Positions 1 through 11,006 are shown, counted from the stretch's first letter. The stretch: DNA of 64,000 nt from Anodontia alba (GCA_964016985.1 OZ024834.1:87704937-87768936); one strand, 5' to 3'. Numbers and translations: made by a program. Notes: generated by a model not told the origin, from the sequence alone.

Positions 1-156
1 GTATATTTTCCCCTTAAGGAGGTAATAATTTCATGCAAACAGGAATTTACCAAAATTTGCATCTGAATGTTGCTTTACTCTGACCCAATATGAGTTGGAA
101 ACTTTTTTTTGAGAAATTGGTGAATGTTCTAAAAAACTTTCATCGATTTTCATCGG

Positions 157-456
157 CACAGTGGCTCAATTGCTCAAACATCCACTTTGTGACTGGCAAT
201 TTGTGGGTTCAATCCCTGACCCAAAACTTTAGAAATTGTATTAGCTACTCTTTCCTTTGGCACTCAGCATTAAGACAGTACAGCTAGGACTGGTTAGGCT
301 GGTGTTAGTATAATGTGACTGGGTGGAATATCATGTCATATGTCGTATGTGAGGCAGCACTATAAAAGTGAGCTCCTTGCCACATCCAGACACTATCACA
401 ATATGACTGAAAGATTGTTGAAAGTGACATAAAACCTAAAACAAACAAACAAACAA
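157..456 (+). repeat. tRNA-derived SINE, family S1
   Basis: The left end resembles a tRNA promoter region: an A-box-like GTGGCTCAATTGCTCAAAC near 161 and a B-box-like GTGGGTTCAATCCC near 206. The right end is a (CAAA)n tail at 441-456, as expected of a retroposed Pol III transcript. The body ends in GACTGAAAGATTGTTGAAAG, shared with the copy at 10395-10678. I could not define target-site duplications. Confidence 0.6.
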
Positions 457-524
457 GTCATTGATTTAAAAAAGAAAAGTAATCCATTTTAGCTTTAGTT
501 AGAGTTTACAGTTTCCAAATCTAG

Positions 525-752
<228 letters not shown>

Positions 753-758
753 TAGCAT

Positions 759-841
759 AGCTCCAGATAAGGCACTTTTTTTTCATCCAAAAAGTACTGA
801 TAATTTTCTTATTTCTCCATGAAAACATACGTTGTGGGCTC
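759..841 (+). repeat. Fold-back family B, left half only
   Basis: Carries the family's left arm, from CTCCAGATAAGGCAC to GAAAACATACGTTGTGGGCT, and lacks the right arm. Lies in the first intron of the lectin gene. Confidence 0.6.
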
Positions 842-991
842 TTTCAAAATAGTTTTTGGCTCTTTTTTGAAAAGGGGGTCTACTCTAAAATGAAAGAATT
901 TGCTCCAGTTTAATCATCATCAGCATTGTCATCATCATCATCATCAGCATTCCTCAGCTGGTCTATCTATCCATTTAATGTCCGTCATCTT

Positions 992-1202
992 TAACCCTTT
1001 CATCCCTGAGTTTCTGGAATGGACTCTTCCATCTTTGAATTTGGACAAGTCCATTCTTTGTAAATAGGGGGTTTAGTCAATGATTACTAATAAGATGGCA
1101 AGCAGTGTAGATCCTGATGAGATGGCTCATTATGAGCCATCTCATCTGGATCTACACTGTTTGCATAGGTATCTGTCCCAGTCTACGGGGTTGAAAAGGT
1201 TA
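992..1202 (+). repeat. Fold-back family C element
   Basis: Outer ends are TAACCCTTTCATCCCTGAG and GGTTGAAAAGGTTAA-like. The core is a hairpin centred on GGCTCATTATGAGCC, with arms that match GTAGATCC(A/T)GATGAGATG and its complement around 1107-1162. Copies occur at 2491-2702, 38484-38693 and, reversed, 58845-59065. Confidence 0.75.
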
Positions 1203-1455
1203 AAGACATAATCATGAAAGTTCCTAGTTGGAATCGACATGACGTGGTGATGTCCTGCACACAAGAATGGCAGCACGTCTTTGCTTTATTATACCTCCAA
1301 CATACGCAGTGTGTGAGGGAGCATATAGTTTTGTCATGCTGTCTACTCATCCATTCTTCTGTCCTTCTTCTGGTACAGTTGTCTTTCCAAACATTTAAGT
1401 TTCTGTTAACATTTTTTGTCTTTGCTTATATTTCTGAAAGGCTTCACTTGAGCTT

Positions 1456-1728
1456 GTTGAGCCAGATGCTTATCTGACTGGTGATTAGGGGGTCATGGGT
1501 TTGATCCCCACTGGGTCCGGCAACATTCATGAAATATTTTCTCTGGTCATTCTCTCCCTCCAGCTGATTCAAGAAGGACAGTAGTCAGTTTCTGGCAAAA
1601 GAATGTGCACAGGTACTGGTTAACCGCTTAGAGGTCTAAGCCTTTCCAGGAAAAGTGTAGTTAGGTAAACTGTCTGCACTTGACATGACCCTAATGGGTT
1701 GATAGGGCCATAAAACTTAACTCAATAT
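1456..1728 (+). repeat. tRNA-derived SINE, family S2
   Basis: A B-box-like GGGTTTGATCCCCAC lies at about 1497-1511. The body reads GGTCCGGCAACATTC, then GGTTAACCGCTTAGAGGTCTAA, and the 3' end is TGACCCTAATGGGTTGA followed by CATAAAACTTAACTC. The same order of blocks is found at 57793-58090 and, partly, at 43646-43757, 50937-51342 and 53735-53820. Confidence 0.7.
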
Positions 1729-2231
1729 ACAGATAAGTACTCAATATCTTGCTGCTATTGCTGCTTCTGACTTGAGGTCAAGCTCATCGACTTAGACATT
1801 TTCTTAATATTTGTGTTAAAGTTTTGTGCAAAGTTGGATTTTTTTTCCTTTCCTTGCATTTATGAAAGTTTTCAGTTGAAGATGGTGATGTGCGGCTAGT
1901 ATTTCTATTAAACAGATACAGATCCCATGGCATATCTCACTGCTGCTGCAGAACAGTGGAGACAAGGTCACAGACTTAGGCCATTTCTGTGACTTTCTAG
2001 AGTTGTAGTCCCTGATCCCCACCCCCACCCCCCACCCCACCCCAAACTCCTACCCTCTGTAAACTGTACTTTTGTATTTGTGGGGTGTATACTGCTTTCA
2101 CATTGTCCGTCTCTCTGTATGTGCCTTAATTTCTGCTTCTTATCTTGCTAGATAATTTTTCAGAAGGCAGTCATTACCTTGCAGGGATTATCTCATAAGC
2201 ACTGCTTACTGACATTTCTTATTTGTTACAG
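1729..2231 (+). other. Intron remainder without recognised feature
   Basis: Second half of the first lectin-gene intron. Contains a C-rich run (2018-2043). No further coding signal was seen. It ends in the acceptor TTGTTACAG used by the next exon. Confidence 0.6.
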
Positions 2232-2327
2232 ATTTATCCCGAGTGTTTGAGTCTCACAACGATCCAGTTCCTGTAGAACAGAAAGATACCCCACAACCTG
2301 GTGATGGGATTGGGCAAGCAGCTGAGA
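2232..2327 (+). CDS. Lectin gene, stalk exon
   Basis: This 96-base exon lies between TTGTTACAG and the donor GTAAGTGG (2328). Its first two bases complete an Asp codon from the previous exon, 31 codons follow, and one base (A) carries over. The peptide (DLSRVFESHNDPVPVEQ, then KDTPQPGDGIGQAAE) is hydrophilic, acidic and Pro/Gly-rich with no cysteine. It fits a flexible extracellular stalk between the membrane anchor and the lectin domain. Both introns flanking it are phase 1, so it is symmetric and could be skipped without breaking the frame. Confidence 0.72.
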
Positions 2328-2373
2328 GTAAGTGGTATTCTCTTGCTTTATTGTATATCAGAGAGATTGTATA

Positions 2374-2442
2374 TTTGGGAGGTTGTATATCGGGAGGTTG
2401 TATATCGGGAGGTTGTATATCGGGAGGTTGTATATTTAGGAG
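2374..2442 (+). repeat. 15-bp tandem repeat
   Basis: About 4.5 copies of GGAGGTTGTATATCG just downstream of the stalk exon donor. The central copies are identical. Because 15 is a multiple of 3, it leaves open frames on both strands that are not genes. Confidence 0.9.
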
Positions 2443-2490
2443 GCATGCTTTGTAAAACCTGAACAAATTCATGTTGTTTGATATTGTTTA

Positions 2491-2702
2491 TTAACCTTTT
2501 CATCCCTGAGTTTCTGAAGTTGACTCTCCCATCCTTGAATTTGGACAGGTCCACTGCTGTTCAGACGGCTTCAGTCCAAAATCAAAAACAGAATGGCAAA
2601 CAGTATAGATCCAGATGAGATGGCTCATTAAGAGCCATCTCATCTAGATCTACACTGATTGCTGAGGTATCTATTTTGGTCTGCTGGGCTGAAACCGTTA
2701 AA
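2491..2702 (+). repeat. Fold-back family C element
   Basis: Hairpin core GGCTCATTAAGAGCC at about 2621-2635, flanked by GTATAGATCCAGATGAGATG and its imperfect complement. Ends in GGGCTGAAACCGTTAA. Confidence 0.75.
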
Positions 2703-2904
2703 TACATGTCTATTCTGCTGGTGCAAGGATTGTGTAAGGAAGCATCATGAAGTCTGAACTCACTGTGGGAGAGCACAGGTAGCTGGACATTGGTTATCGC
2801 TTTGCATATATGGGCTGGGCTTCAGATAACAGTGGTTGGAGGATCATTTTTATGATAAGTCCAACCCAACTACAGATTGCTAGTTTTAAAATTATTCCAA
2901 ATGA

Positions 2905-3085
2905 GGTACAGGCAAACCTGTCTTAAAGGCCACCTTTATTGAGCACCTCTCTTTAGCAGTCACAGTTTTGGTTCCATCAAAAGCCAAATAAGTGTGAACT
3001 TACCTGTATAAAGCAAGCACCTGTCTCCTAAAATCTCTTTTTGGCTTCCCCTAGGTGCATGCTTAACACAAGTTTGACTAGTTTG
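2905..3085 (+). repeat. Dispersed repeat family H
   Basis: Contains CAAACCTGTCTTAAAGGCCAC, then AAGCAAGCACCTGTC, and ends AGGTGCATGCTTAACAC. A second copy lies at 46260-46438. Its edges are roughly inverted to each other (CAAACCTGT near the start, ACACAAGTTTGACTAG at the end). Confidence 0.6.
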
Positions 3086-3403
3086 GAACAGGGAATCTTC
3101 ACAGTTTTAAATTTCAAGAAATCTTGACTATTTCCAAAGCAGTGATAATGTATTTTGTTTTAGATTGGAGAATCTCCATAGTTTTCCACGGAAAATAGTC
3201 AAGATTGTAATTTCATTGCATCACTGAAGGAAGAAAGGCTATTCAGCTGTAGATTTAATTGAAGTAGTTGCTAGGTCCGGCAACATTCTTTCGTTGAGAT
3301 TGATCATGAAAAATTATATTGATTTTAATAGGTTAAGTAGTTTGGCATCAGTAAAAAGCATGTCACATCTGATGGAGTTTTCATGTTGTTTTGTGATTTT
3401 CAG

Positions 3404-3705
3404 AGAGATGGATTGTTTGTGAAAATAATGGTACCATGACAATAAGCTGCACAGAAAGACCAGGCACAACTTTACATATTTTGTATGCCAATTATGGTCG
3501 AACGTCAGCTGATTTTTGCAAACACCCAGTGTTTGATAGTAAAGACACAACTTGTGTAGGCTCTAATTCTATGGCAGTTGTTCAAGGATTATGTCAGCAT
3601 AAAACTTCATGCACTTTAGCTGCAGAGAACAGAGTTTTTGGAGACCCATGTGTGGGCAATTATAAATACTTAGAAGTTCAATTTGAGTGCAGAGATTCAG
3701 GATGA
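3404..3705 (+). CDS. Rhamnose-binding lectin (SUEL/Gal_Lectin) domain exon, terminal
   Basis: The exon follows GTGATTTTCAG. AG completes a Lys codon with the A left by the stalk exon, and the frame runs 100 residues to TGA at 3703-3705. It is one whole SUEL-type carbohydrate-binding domain with eight cysteines (residues 6, 16, 39, 51, 64, 70, 83 and 96 of the exon), the YGR motif at 31-33, FGDPC at 79-83 and KYL at 88-90. These are hallmarks of the rhamnose/galactose-binding lectin family, where YGR and DPC help shape the sugar site. Only four residues (RDSG) follow the last cysteine, so the protein ends with the domain. With the two upstream exons, 173 residues are visible: cytoplasmic tail, membrane anchor, stalk, one lectin domain. 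Likely role (inference): cell-surface recognition of microbial or self glycans. No poly(A) signal is close; ATTAAA occurs near 4275. Confidence 0.88.
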
Positions 3706-3872
3706 ATTTGGGTACATCATGTGAATGTCAGTTCTTTTCTAATGTTGGAACAGTATAGACCGAGGCCAGATGGCCATTCAGATGGACCACTCAACCAGTG
3801 CCTGTGGTTATTGCAGTTGGACAATGAATATATTGATTTGACTGATCATCTATTCAGTCTGGTCTGGGCCTC

Positions 3873-4049
3873 ATAGCTTAAGATAATGCATTTTGTCATC
3901 CAAAAAAGTATTAATATTTTTCTTATTTCTCTTTGAAAATCTGTGTTGTGAGTACTCATTGGAAGTGCCTTACTGAAGTGCTTCTAATGAGTACCTACAA
4001 CATGTTTTCATGGAGGAATAAGTAAAATATTACTCTTGTCTGGAGCTGT
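3873..4049 (+). repeat. Fold-back family B element
   Basis: Near-complete copy. The arms meet around GAAGTGCCTTACTGAAGTGCTTC (centre about 3973), with outer ends AGCTTAAGATAATGC and TTGTCTGGAGCTG. Confidence 0.75.
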
Positions 4050-4060
4050 TTTACATGATA

Positions 4061-4227
4061 TCTTGGTGGCCAAATGGTTAACGTCCCTGATTTCAGAAGG
4101 GAGACTTCAGCTCATGACTATGGCTCTCCATTGCACAGAGCCTTTCATTATCACCCTTCATCATCTCAATATGGCTTTAATAATGTTGAAAGGGGTGTAA
4201 AACACCAAATTATCACCATAATCATTA
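4061..4227 (+). repeat. SINE-like repeat, family S3
   Basis: Starts with an A-box-like GGTGGCCAAATGGTTAACG and ends in ATGTTGAAAGGGGTGTAAAA followed by CACCAAATTATCACC. Related copies at about 13600-13750 and 20650-20845. Confidence 0.55.
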
Positions 4228-4579
4228 TAGTTCAGTAACTTTGGTCAGTATTTTATTAACTATAAAGTTACTAATTAAACTCTTGTCTGACGTACATGCA
4301 ATAGTTACATATGTTTGTGCTCTACCAGTTCCATAGGTTGAAATCCGTTTTTTAGAAGCTCCCACTCATAGTCGACTGTAATTTATAGAGCAGACAGAGC
4401 AGACTGTATCGATCCACATAGTCGACTGTAATTTATGTGACTCACTGGTGCAGGGAAAAACCAATAGGTTGATCAACATTAATGGCATTGAATAGAAAGA
4501 TATATGACAAGTGATCCTGTATAAAATTGGTTTCCCAGCAGTAACTTGTGTGTCTTTCATCTGATTGGCACTATCCCCA

Positions 4580-5026
4580 CCCTATGACATAGAGGTCAAG
4601 GTCACAGACTTAGACATTTTATCTTAAAATTTTACCTCAAAGTTCTTAAGATCTTGTATTTTCTCAGCTAGTCTTCACTATCATTCCTGCTCCTCTTTCT
4701 TCCCTGTCCCTATCTTTCATCTCCTATACTATCTCTTTTATCTCTTTTCTCCCTTTCTCTGGGAGACAACACAAAAAGGGTTGGCATGTCGTTAAGCCCC
4801 AACACAATCAATCAATTAGAAATTCATGTTAAAGTTTTGCATCAAAATATCTTATATTTTTAAATCCTTGCATGGATTTACTTTATATTTGGCATGATTA
4901 TAGATACTGTTCCAAAATTTTATTCAGCACCCTATGGCATAGAGGTCAAGGTCACAGATTTAGAAATTTATCTTAAAATTTTACCTCAAAGTTCTTAAGA
5001 TCTTGTATTTTCTCAGCTAGTCTTCA
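4580..5026 (+). repeat. Direct repeat of about 98 bp surrounding a SINE
   Basis: 4580-4677 and 4930-5026 are near-identical (CCTATG-CATAGAGGTCAAGG to TTTTCTCAGCTAGTCTTCA). Between them lie a family-I SINE (4678-4815) and a related AT-rich segment. Confidence 0.7.
4678..4815 (+). repeat. SINE family I, 5'-truncated
   Basis: Pyrimidine-rich body, then CTCTGGGAGACAACACAAAA, TGTCGTTAAGCCCC and a tail of AATC repeats. Matches the 3' half of the full copy at 51594-51876. Confidence 0.7.
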
Positions 5027-5084
5027 AATTATACTATTCAGTTAGTTCATATTTAGTATACAGAAGCTATTGAAGATGTTCTTC

Positions 5085-5765
5085 ATCCAAAATCATATCC
5101 AGTACAATGTCTTTAAACACCATCTCCTCTTAAACTACTGGACCAATTTCCACCAAAATTTACAGAAATGTTTCACTTATGGCCCTTTACCAAAATGCCT
5201 CAAATTGTTCCGCTCCGCTGAACAATATGGCCACCAGAGCTAAAAATAGACAAATCTTTTAAATGACATCTCCCATTAGGCCAGTGTCCCAATTTCAAAA
5301 TAATTTCACAGATATGTTCTTCTCATGCCCCTTTACCAAAACTGCTCAAATGGTTCTGCTCTGCTGAACAATATAGCCACCAGAGCTAAAAATAGAAAAA
5401 TGACATGTAGGCCATTGGTCAGATTCCAAAATAACTTCGCAGAAATGTTCCTCTTTTCTACGCTCCTTTACCTGTATGGCTAAAATGGTTCAGCACCACT
5501 GAACAAGATGGCCACCAGAGCTAAAAATAAAAAGAAAACTTTTAAATGACATTGCCTCCTAGGCCAGTGGCCAGATTTCAAAATATTTTCACAGAAATGT
5601 TTCACTCATGGCCTTTTACCAAAATTGCTCAAATGGTTCCATTCTGCTGAACAAGATAGCTGGCACAGCTAAAAATAGAAAAAGATCTTTAGTCCACATC
5701 TCCTTTTAAAACCAGTGAAACCATCTACATGCTCTGCAACATCTTGAGCTCATGTGAGCAATCCA
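5085..5765 (+). repeat. Repeat family G, internal tandem block and 3' end
   Basis: Four to five diverged units of roughly 140-160 bp, each with the sequence of blocks TTTCACAGAAATGTT, CTTTACCAAAATTGCTCAAA, GCTGAACAATATGGCCACCA and GAGCTAAAAATAGAAAAA. The right end, GTGAGCAATCCAGGGCCATC followed by ATGGCCCTCTTGT, is the family terminus seen again near 26206. Similar units fill 15120-16440. Confidence 0.7.
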
Positions 5766-5783
5766 GGGCCATCATGGCCCTCT

Positions 5784-5970
5784 TGTTCTTATTTTTCCCC
5801 AGAAAACAATATTTGACATTTTATGCAAATTGTCTCCATGGAAATTGTCTCCATCCATTGGAGACAATTTGCATGAAATGTCAAATCCTGTGTTCTGGGG
5901 AAAATAAGGAAAATATTTCAGTATGTCATCTGCTGAAAATTTTACCCAGAGTGCGAAGTGTCAAAGAATA
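5784..5970 (+). repeat. Fold-back family A element
   Basis: Begins inside the left arm, abutting the family G terminus. Arms around GGAAATTGTCTCCATCCATTGGAGAC-type palindrome; right end TTTTACCCAGAGTGCGAAG. Confidence 0.75.
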
Positions 5971-7078
5971 ATATAGATACTGGTAGTAATTGAAAGGTTA
6001 TCTTAAAACTTATGTTGGAAACAAAAGCATTTCAACAGCACCCATATCAAGCTTGTTTCAATATTTACATCAGCATTCTGTCTGAATTTTATGGCTTAGC
6101 AGTGATCATTTTAGACTTTTCTGATGTTTATAACATGGTCAGAGAAGCAAGGTTGCAAAGAACTTCAAGTTAGCAAAATTTAGTTGCTGCAAATGTATTT
6201 AATTAGATCTGATGTTCACATTATTTATCGCTAGACATGTAATTCTGCTCCTTATAGTTCGGAGCCTGCAGTAAAATTATGGAGTGAGACACCGATTAAG
6301 GTCTTTAGTAAACACACAAGGGAAAATCTTTGTAATTTAAATTAACATCAGTCAGCAAAATTAACATCAAATTAATCCTTTAAATGAGCTGTGACATGAG
6401 AAAAGGTGTCTACAAAGTGAATGCAAAATTGCAAACAGTAAAGATTCAGATCAGTCAGTCTGATCAGGAACTTTTCTATACTTTGTTATGTTGTACCCAA
6501 TGATTCTATAAGCTGTCCGGACGTGCCCAACGACGTATACGTATGTTATCAAATAGTGGCCATAATTCCAAACATTCAGCATGAAATATCTCAGGATGTA
6601 GATGATCTACCTACATGCAAATGTAATAAATCAGTTATACCATGGTTCTGTGCATGTACCATAATCATCGCATATCGTACATGCGCACGAACAACAGTAT
6701 AAATAAGACATACGGCCCAAATGATGTATACATTCAGCTTTGACTCCAGGTTTTATGAAGCATTTCATAGTTAGAAGTCTTAAACTTGTAGATTATACTG
6801 CCAAAGATGTGGATTTGAACCTTTTACAGCCCTTTATTTCCCAAATATTACTTCATGTTCTGTGGGCATTGTGACAAAATCAGTTGTTGAATATTTGTTT
6901 TCTTATTCAAGTACTATGTTGGTATGTTATTGTTTACGACTGTTTCTTGAAATGAATAAATAAATCTGTGCTAGATTTTATTGTGTAGTACAACAAAGCT
7001 TCTGCACCATACGCCCAGCTCTGGTACTGAGTACATTTCAGAGGCTAAATATAGGTACACATATTACGTGTTATATGA
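5971..7078 (+). other. No gene recognised
   Basis: AT-rich intergenic or intronic sequence without a splice-flanked open frame. AATAAATAAA at 6955-6964 is a possible poly(A) signal but cannot be tied to a transcript. Confidence 0.5.
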
Positions 7079-7079
7079 C

Positions 7080-7280
7080 TACCATAATGACCTTAAGTAT
7101 TGGGACAGACAGGCCAGAGCAAACTGTGTAGATCCATATCAGATGCTGCTTAACCTAGTGTCAGATCAGGGTCTACACGGTTTGCCATTTATCCAGCACT
7201 TTTATACACATCAGTAGTCAACTGGAGCTGCTTAAAATTTTAGGGTAAGTATGGTAAGGTTAGGTGTCCCAGTATTTAGG
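7080..7280 (+). repeat. Fold-back family F element
   Basis: Left end TACCATAATGACCTTAAGTA, then TTGGGACAGACAGGCC; a hairpin of GTGTAGATCCATATCAGATG against TCAGATCAGGGTCTACAC; right end CCCAGTATTTAGGGTAAATA followed by CGGTA. Outer ends are also complementary. Copies near 14670, 19792, 21540, 58325 and 63755. Confidence 0.7.
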
Positions 7281-7439
7281 GTAAATACGGTATCTATTAT
7301 TAGTGTGCTTTTGCAAAGCAACATAATACTCATGTAATACCCTTTGTGGGTTTCCATGTGCACGTGGGGGTAGGTGTAGCTTGCACATGATGTCAACTGC
7401 ATTTAGATCATTCCTCAGTGCTTATATGGGCTTGCTAAA

Positions 7440-7730
7440 CAGGTAATGTTGGAAATGGCAACTGAACAAAATGAACCATATCTGATCTTGACCTATCTTT
7501 CATGGTTCACTGAACTAAGAAAATTTAATTGCACCTACTGTGCTTAGGTCAATTTCTCAGTAATTACATGGAATAGGCCCACAATAATTGACATACACTT
7601 CCATCTGGGGAACTGCAAGTGAATGCAGTGAACCATATCCAACACTGATCTATATTTCACAGTTCACTGAACTTAGAAAATCTAGTTTCACCTATTCCAT
7701 TTACGCTATTTACCCTGAGTAATTGGACAC
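7440..7730 (+). repeat. Diverged direct repeat of about 150 bp
   Basis: Two related blocks carry AACCATATC, TGATC-TGACCTAT, TTCATGGTTCACTGAACT and then AGGTCAATTTCTCAGTAATTA-like text. Block sequence is also related to 11540-11860. Confidence 0.45.
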
Positions 7731-8083
7731 ATTAATTGTATGGGAGACATTTTACAACCGCCACATGGCACTAACACCAGCCGTGGTGAAGATAAATAGA
7801 TTCTATAAGGAATGATCCTTGAGAACAAAGAACACACTCACAAACTGAAAACACCTGAAGTCTCAAGCTTTCTAGGCCAGACTAACAACAAAACCTACAA
7901 TAAGACCTGTGTGGCCAGCATAGAGTCAGCTCTGCCTGTACATCCACCCAGTATGGCAAGGGTTCTCGTTATACCCCTGGCATAGGAAGTATGCATATGC
8001 TGAAGGGGTATATAGTTTTTTGTCAGTCCCATCTGTCCATCCTTCCGTCCGTCCTTTTGTCTGTTATTCCATCTGTTAAGACC
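7731..8083 (+). other. No gene recognised
   Basis: Contains a CCGTCCGTCC-like stretch (8040-8065). Open frames on both strands here are incidental. Confidence 0.5.
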
Positions 8084-8475
8084 TGCTATAACCAAGTTTT
8101 ACTTCAAAGTTTTTTGATTATGTATATCTCTGCAGCCACTTATCACAAACTATTCATATTTGGTATGAGGGTACCTGGGAGGGTTCTCTTCCATTCTACT
8201 TCTATGAACCCCATGGTTATGCCCATGGGCGGGGCTAGAGGTCAAAAATCTAGGATGACTCAATAAAGTAGTATATTGCTATAACCAAGTTTTACTTTGA
8301 AGTTTTTTTTTGATTATGTATATCTCTTCAGCCAGCCACTTATCAGAAACTATCCATATTTGATATGGGGGTACCTGGGAGGGTTCTCTTCCATTCTACA
8401 TCTATGGACCCCTGGGTTATGCCCCAGGGTGGGGCTAGAGGTCAAAATCTAGGATGCCTCAGAAAAGTAGTATAT
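8084..8475 (+). repeat. Tandem duplication, two copies of about 193-199 bp
   Basis: Copy 1 (8084-8276) and copy 2 (8277-8475) both run from TGCTATAACCAAGTTTTACT to TAGTATATTGC and share GGTACCTGGGAGGGTTCTCT and GGGGCTAGAGGTCAAAA. Copy 2 carries a few small insertions. Confidence 0.85.
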
Positions 8476-8519
8476 TGCAGTTAAATTATATATAAACAAC
8501 TTCTGAATAAAGAAGGATG

Positions 8520-9330
8520 GACATTAGACATGTTTATCACATCAACATTCAGGGTAAAAGGTCAAGGTCATTGTGACCTTATTTTCATGCTCCAGCGATT
8601 TTGCCTTATATTTTGAAGACAATTTCATGGAATAATCTGGTACTTGGGATATTGATTCTGTGTGACACCATGATTGACATCATAATAAGTGTAGGTCACC
8701 TTGACCTATATTTCATGGTCTAGTGATTTTGGCCTTATATCTTTAATGTTATTTGATGTATGAACATCATTATTTGAGATTATGAATCAGTATGATCTAA
8801 CAGTTGATCTGAAAGTAAATGTAAGTCACTGTTACCTGTATTTCATTGTCCAATAATTTTATGTTACATCTTGAAGACAACTTGATGTATGACTCATAGT
8901 TTGGGGTTATGTGACCTATATTCCATAGCCCTGTGATTTTGTCTTATATCTTCCACTATTTGATGCTTAGTGTCATATTTACATATAATGACACAGTTTG
9001 TCCCAAACTTTCACCTCAAAGTAAATATAAATCAGCATGACTATATTTCATCCTCTTGTGATTTTGCTTAATATCTTCTAGATTAATCAATGGATTAACA
9101 TCATAGTTGGTATAATGGATCAATGTGACGCATCAGATTGAGCTCTGAAATATATGTAGGTCAGTTACCTGTATTTTATGGTCCAGCGATTTTGCTTCAT
9201 ATCTTGAAGAAAAGTTGTATTTGGGATGGTAGATCAATGTCACTCAGAGACTGACCTTGTACACTATATGTGGGTCAGTGACCTATATTTCATGGTCCAT
9301 TGATTGCTACCTTATATCATTGTCATTGAT
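8520..9330 (+). repeat. Diverged tandem array, unit about 110-140 bp
   Basis: The phrase GTCA-TGACCTATATTTCATGGTCCAGTGATTTTG recurs in degraded form about seven times (near 8575, 8700, 8830, 8920, 9045, 9175 and 9285), each followed by TTATATCTTGAAGACAA-like text. The last unit ends just before the acceptor of the exon at 9352. Confidence 0.6.
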
Positions 9331-9351
9331 TTAAAAATATTTCTTTCACAG

Positions 9352-9440
9352 TTAAGAAATGGCGCCGGCCGGGGTATTCATGACCCTCTGGGCACTTGCT
9401 CTAGTTTATCCCTCTTTAGATAACTTGGAGGCTGCAGAAG
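9352..9440 (+). CDS. Small secreted protein, signal-peptide exon
   Basis: An acceptor (TTCTTTCACAG, ending 9351) opens the exon. An in-frame TAA at 9353-9355 is followed by GAA and then ATG at 9359 with G at -3 and G at +4, so the start is well fixed. 27 codons follow plus one base: MAPAGVFMTLWALALVY then PSLDNLEAAE. Residues 4-17 form a hydrophobic core typical of a signal peptide, although the N-terminus has no Lys or Arg and the cleavage site is unclear (perhaps near Ala25/Ala26). The exon ends AGAAG|GCAAGT, a good match to the minor GC-AG donor consensus. The acceptor upstream implies a separate non-coding first exon. The carried-over G joins AA at 12376 to make Glu. Confidence 0.68.
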
Positions 9441-9550
9441 GCAAGTACAATCAGGAAAGACTCTGATCAGACTGCACAGATGCACAGGCTGATCTGAGAT
9501 TTCGCTGGTTGCACATGTATTATTGTAGGTTTAGTCATGCACTGGCTGAA

Positions 9551-9630
9551 ATATTTTGTTATTTCTCCACCAAAATATATGTTGTGGATACAACACTATA
9601 TGTTTCCCACAAAAATAAGAAAAATACCAA
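9551..9630 (+). repeat. Degraded fold-back family B fragment
   Basis: TTATTTCTCCACCAAAATAT followed by ATGTTGTGGATAC, then a short complementary stretch ending CACAAAAATAAGAAAAATAC. Confidence 0.45.
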
Positions 9631-9855
9631 TAGTTTGGAGTTGAAAGAACCTAGAGCTGTGCTTATGCTTGTAAGTTTCATAGCTGCAGCTAAGAACAAA
9701 TTTTAGTTGACTGCTGTACATTTCCCGACAGAGCTGGCATTTTAGTGCTGGAAGGCTATCAGATACGTTTACTGGATCAACAAAATTTATCTCTTTAGAT
9801 AATCTTTGTAATTAATCCATTGATCTGAAAGCTATAAAATCACACAGGTCAACTT

Positions 9856-10072
9856 AACCTTTACTTTTCTCCTGGCTAATTCAGCAGATGACAAAATGAT
9901 GAGATTTTTACTTATTTTTCCCCAAACCAGAAAACAGGTTTTGACATTTCATGCAAATTGTCTCCAATGGAGACAGTTTGCATGAAATATCAAAACCTCT
10001 TTTCTGGGAAAAATAAAAAAAATATTTCAAGATGTTGTCTGCTGAAACTTGTACCCAGAATTCTAAGCGTTT
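9856..10072 (+). repeat. Fold-back family A element
   Basis: Full-length: AACCTTTACTTTTCTCCTGG to CCCAGAATTCTAAGCGTT, with arms meeting at GTCTCCAATGGAGAC. Confidence 0.8.
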
Positions 10073-10394
10073 ATTGACTTAATCAATTAATGAGACCTTA
10101 TCTGGTAGCTCTCAGACTAATTGTATATTCTTATCTTAAAAGTAGGCAACAAACAACTAAATTATAGTAATGTCCAACATTCTTACAAGAGTTAACCCCA
10201 GTCCTGCTGAACCCGGATATGCCTTCACTGTAGAAATTTTTTCATGATCAATCTCCACAAACGTTATGTGTCCAAGCTGGGGTTGAACACGCGACACCTG
10301 GATCTGCAGTCAGATCAGACACTCTAAGAAAGTAATTCTCAAATATCAGAAAGCTTTTCAGTTAATCTGGAGAATAACCTTTGTTGACTGAATA

Positions 10395-10678
10395 ATTATG
10401 GACAGATGGTAGAGACCTTCAGATAGGATTGTGGGTTCACTCCCAGCTCGATTGTACCTAAGACTTTCAAATATTGCTATGAGCGAGTCACCCACTAGGT
10501 GTCGATAATAGGAAGACCTAAGACTGATTGCACAGGTGACTGGTGGTAGTGTCACTTCAGTGTGTCTGGGGCTTGATACTGCAGGGCATGATACTACAGT
10601 GAGATGGCACAATTAAATGGCAACAGTTTCCACCCCAGCACCATATGACTGAAAACTTGTTGACAGTGATGTTAAACA
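10395..10678 (+). repeat. tRNA-derived SINE, family S1
   Basis: A-box-like GATGGTAGAGACCTTCAGAT and B-box-like GTGGGTTCACTCCCA near 10431; ends ATATGACTGAAAACTTGTTG then ACAGTGATGTTAAAC, like the copy at 157-456. Confidence 0.55.
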
Positions 10679-10680
10679 TT

Positions 10681-10872
10681 CTCTGGACATATTCAGCAGA
10701 CGACAAATTGTTAATATTTTTCTTATTTTTCCCAGAAAATAGAGCTTTAACATTTCATGCAAAGGAGACAATTTACATGAAATGTCAAAGCCAGTTTTCT
10801 GGGAAAAATAAAAAAAAAATATCTCAAAGTGTCATCTGCTGAAATTTTTACCCAGAGTGCTAAGTGCTAAAC
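10681..10872 (+). repeat. Fold-back family A element
   Basis: The palindrome is shortened: one arm reads CATTTCATGCAAAGGAGACA and the left copy of the GTCTCC block is missing. Directly abuts the SINE at 10395-10678. Confidence 0.75.
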
Positions 10873-11006
10873 CTCAAATCTAACTAATTTTACAGGACAA
10901 TTCCTTTATAATGCTATGCCTAGGGTCCAGTGAATGACACTAAAATTTTCCTAGCTTGTTAACAGAACAATATTGATATCTTTCTCATTTCTCAATGAAA
11001 ATGTGT

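Noticed and set aside
8041..8065. Possible GTCC/CCGT microsatellite of note.
   Set aside because: Short and imperfect.
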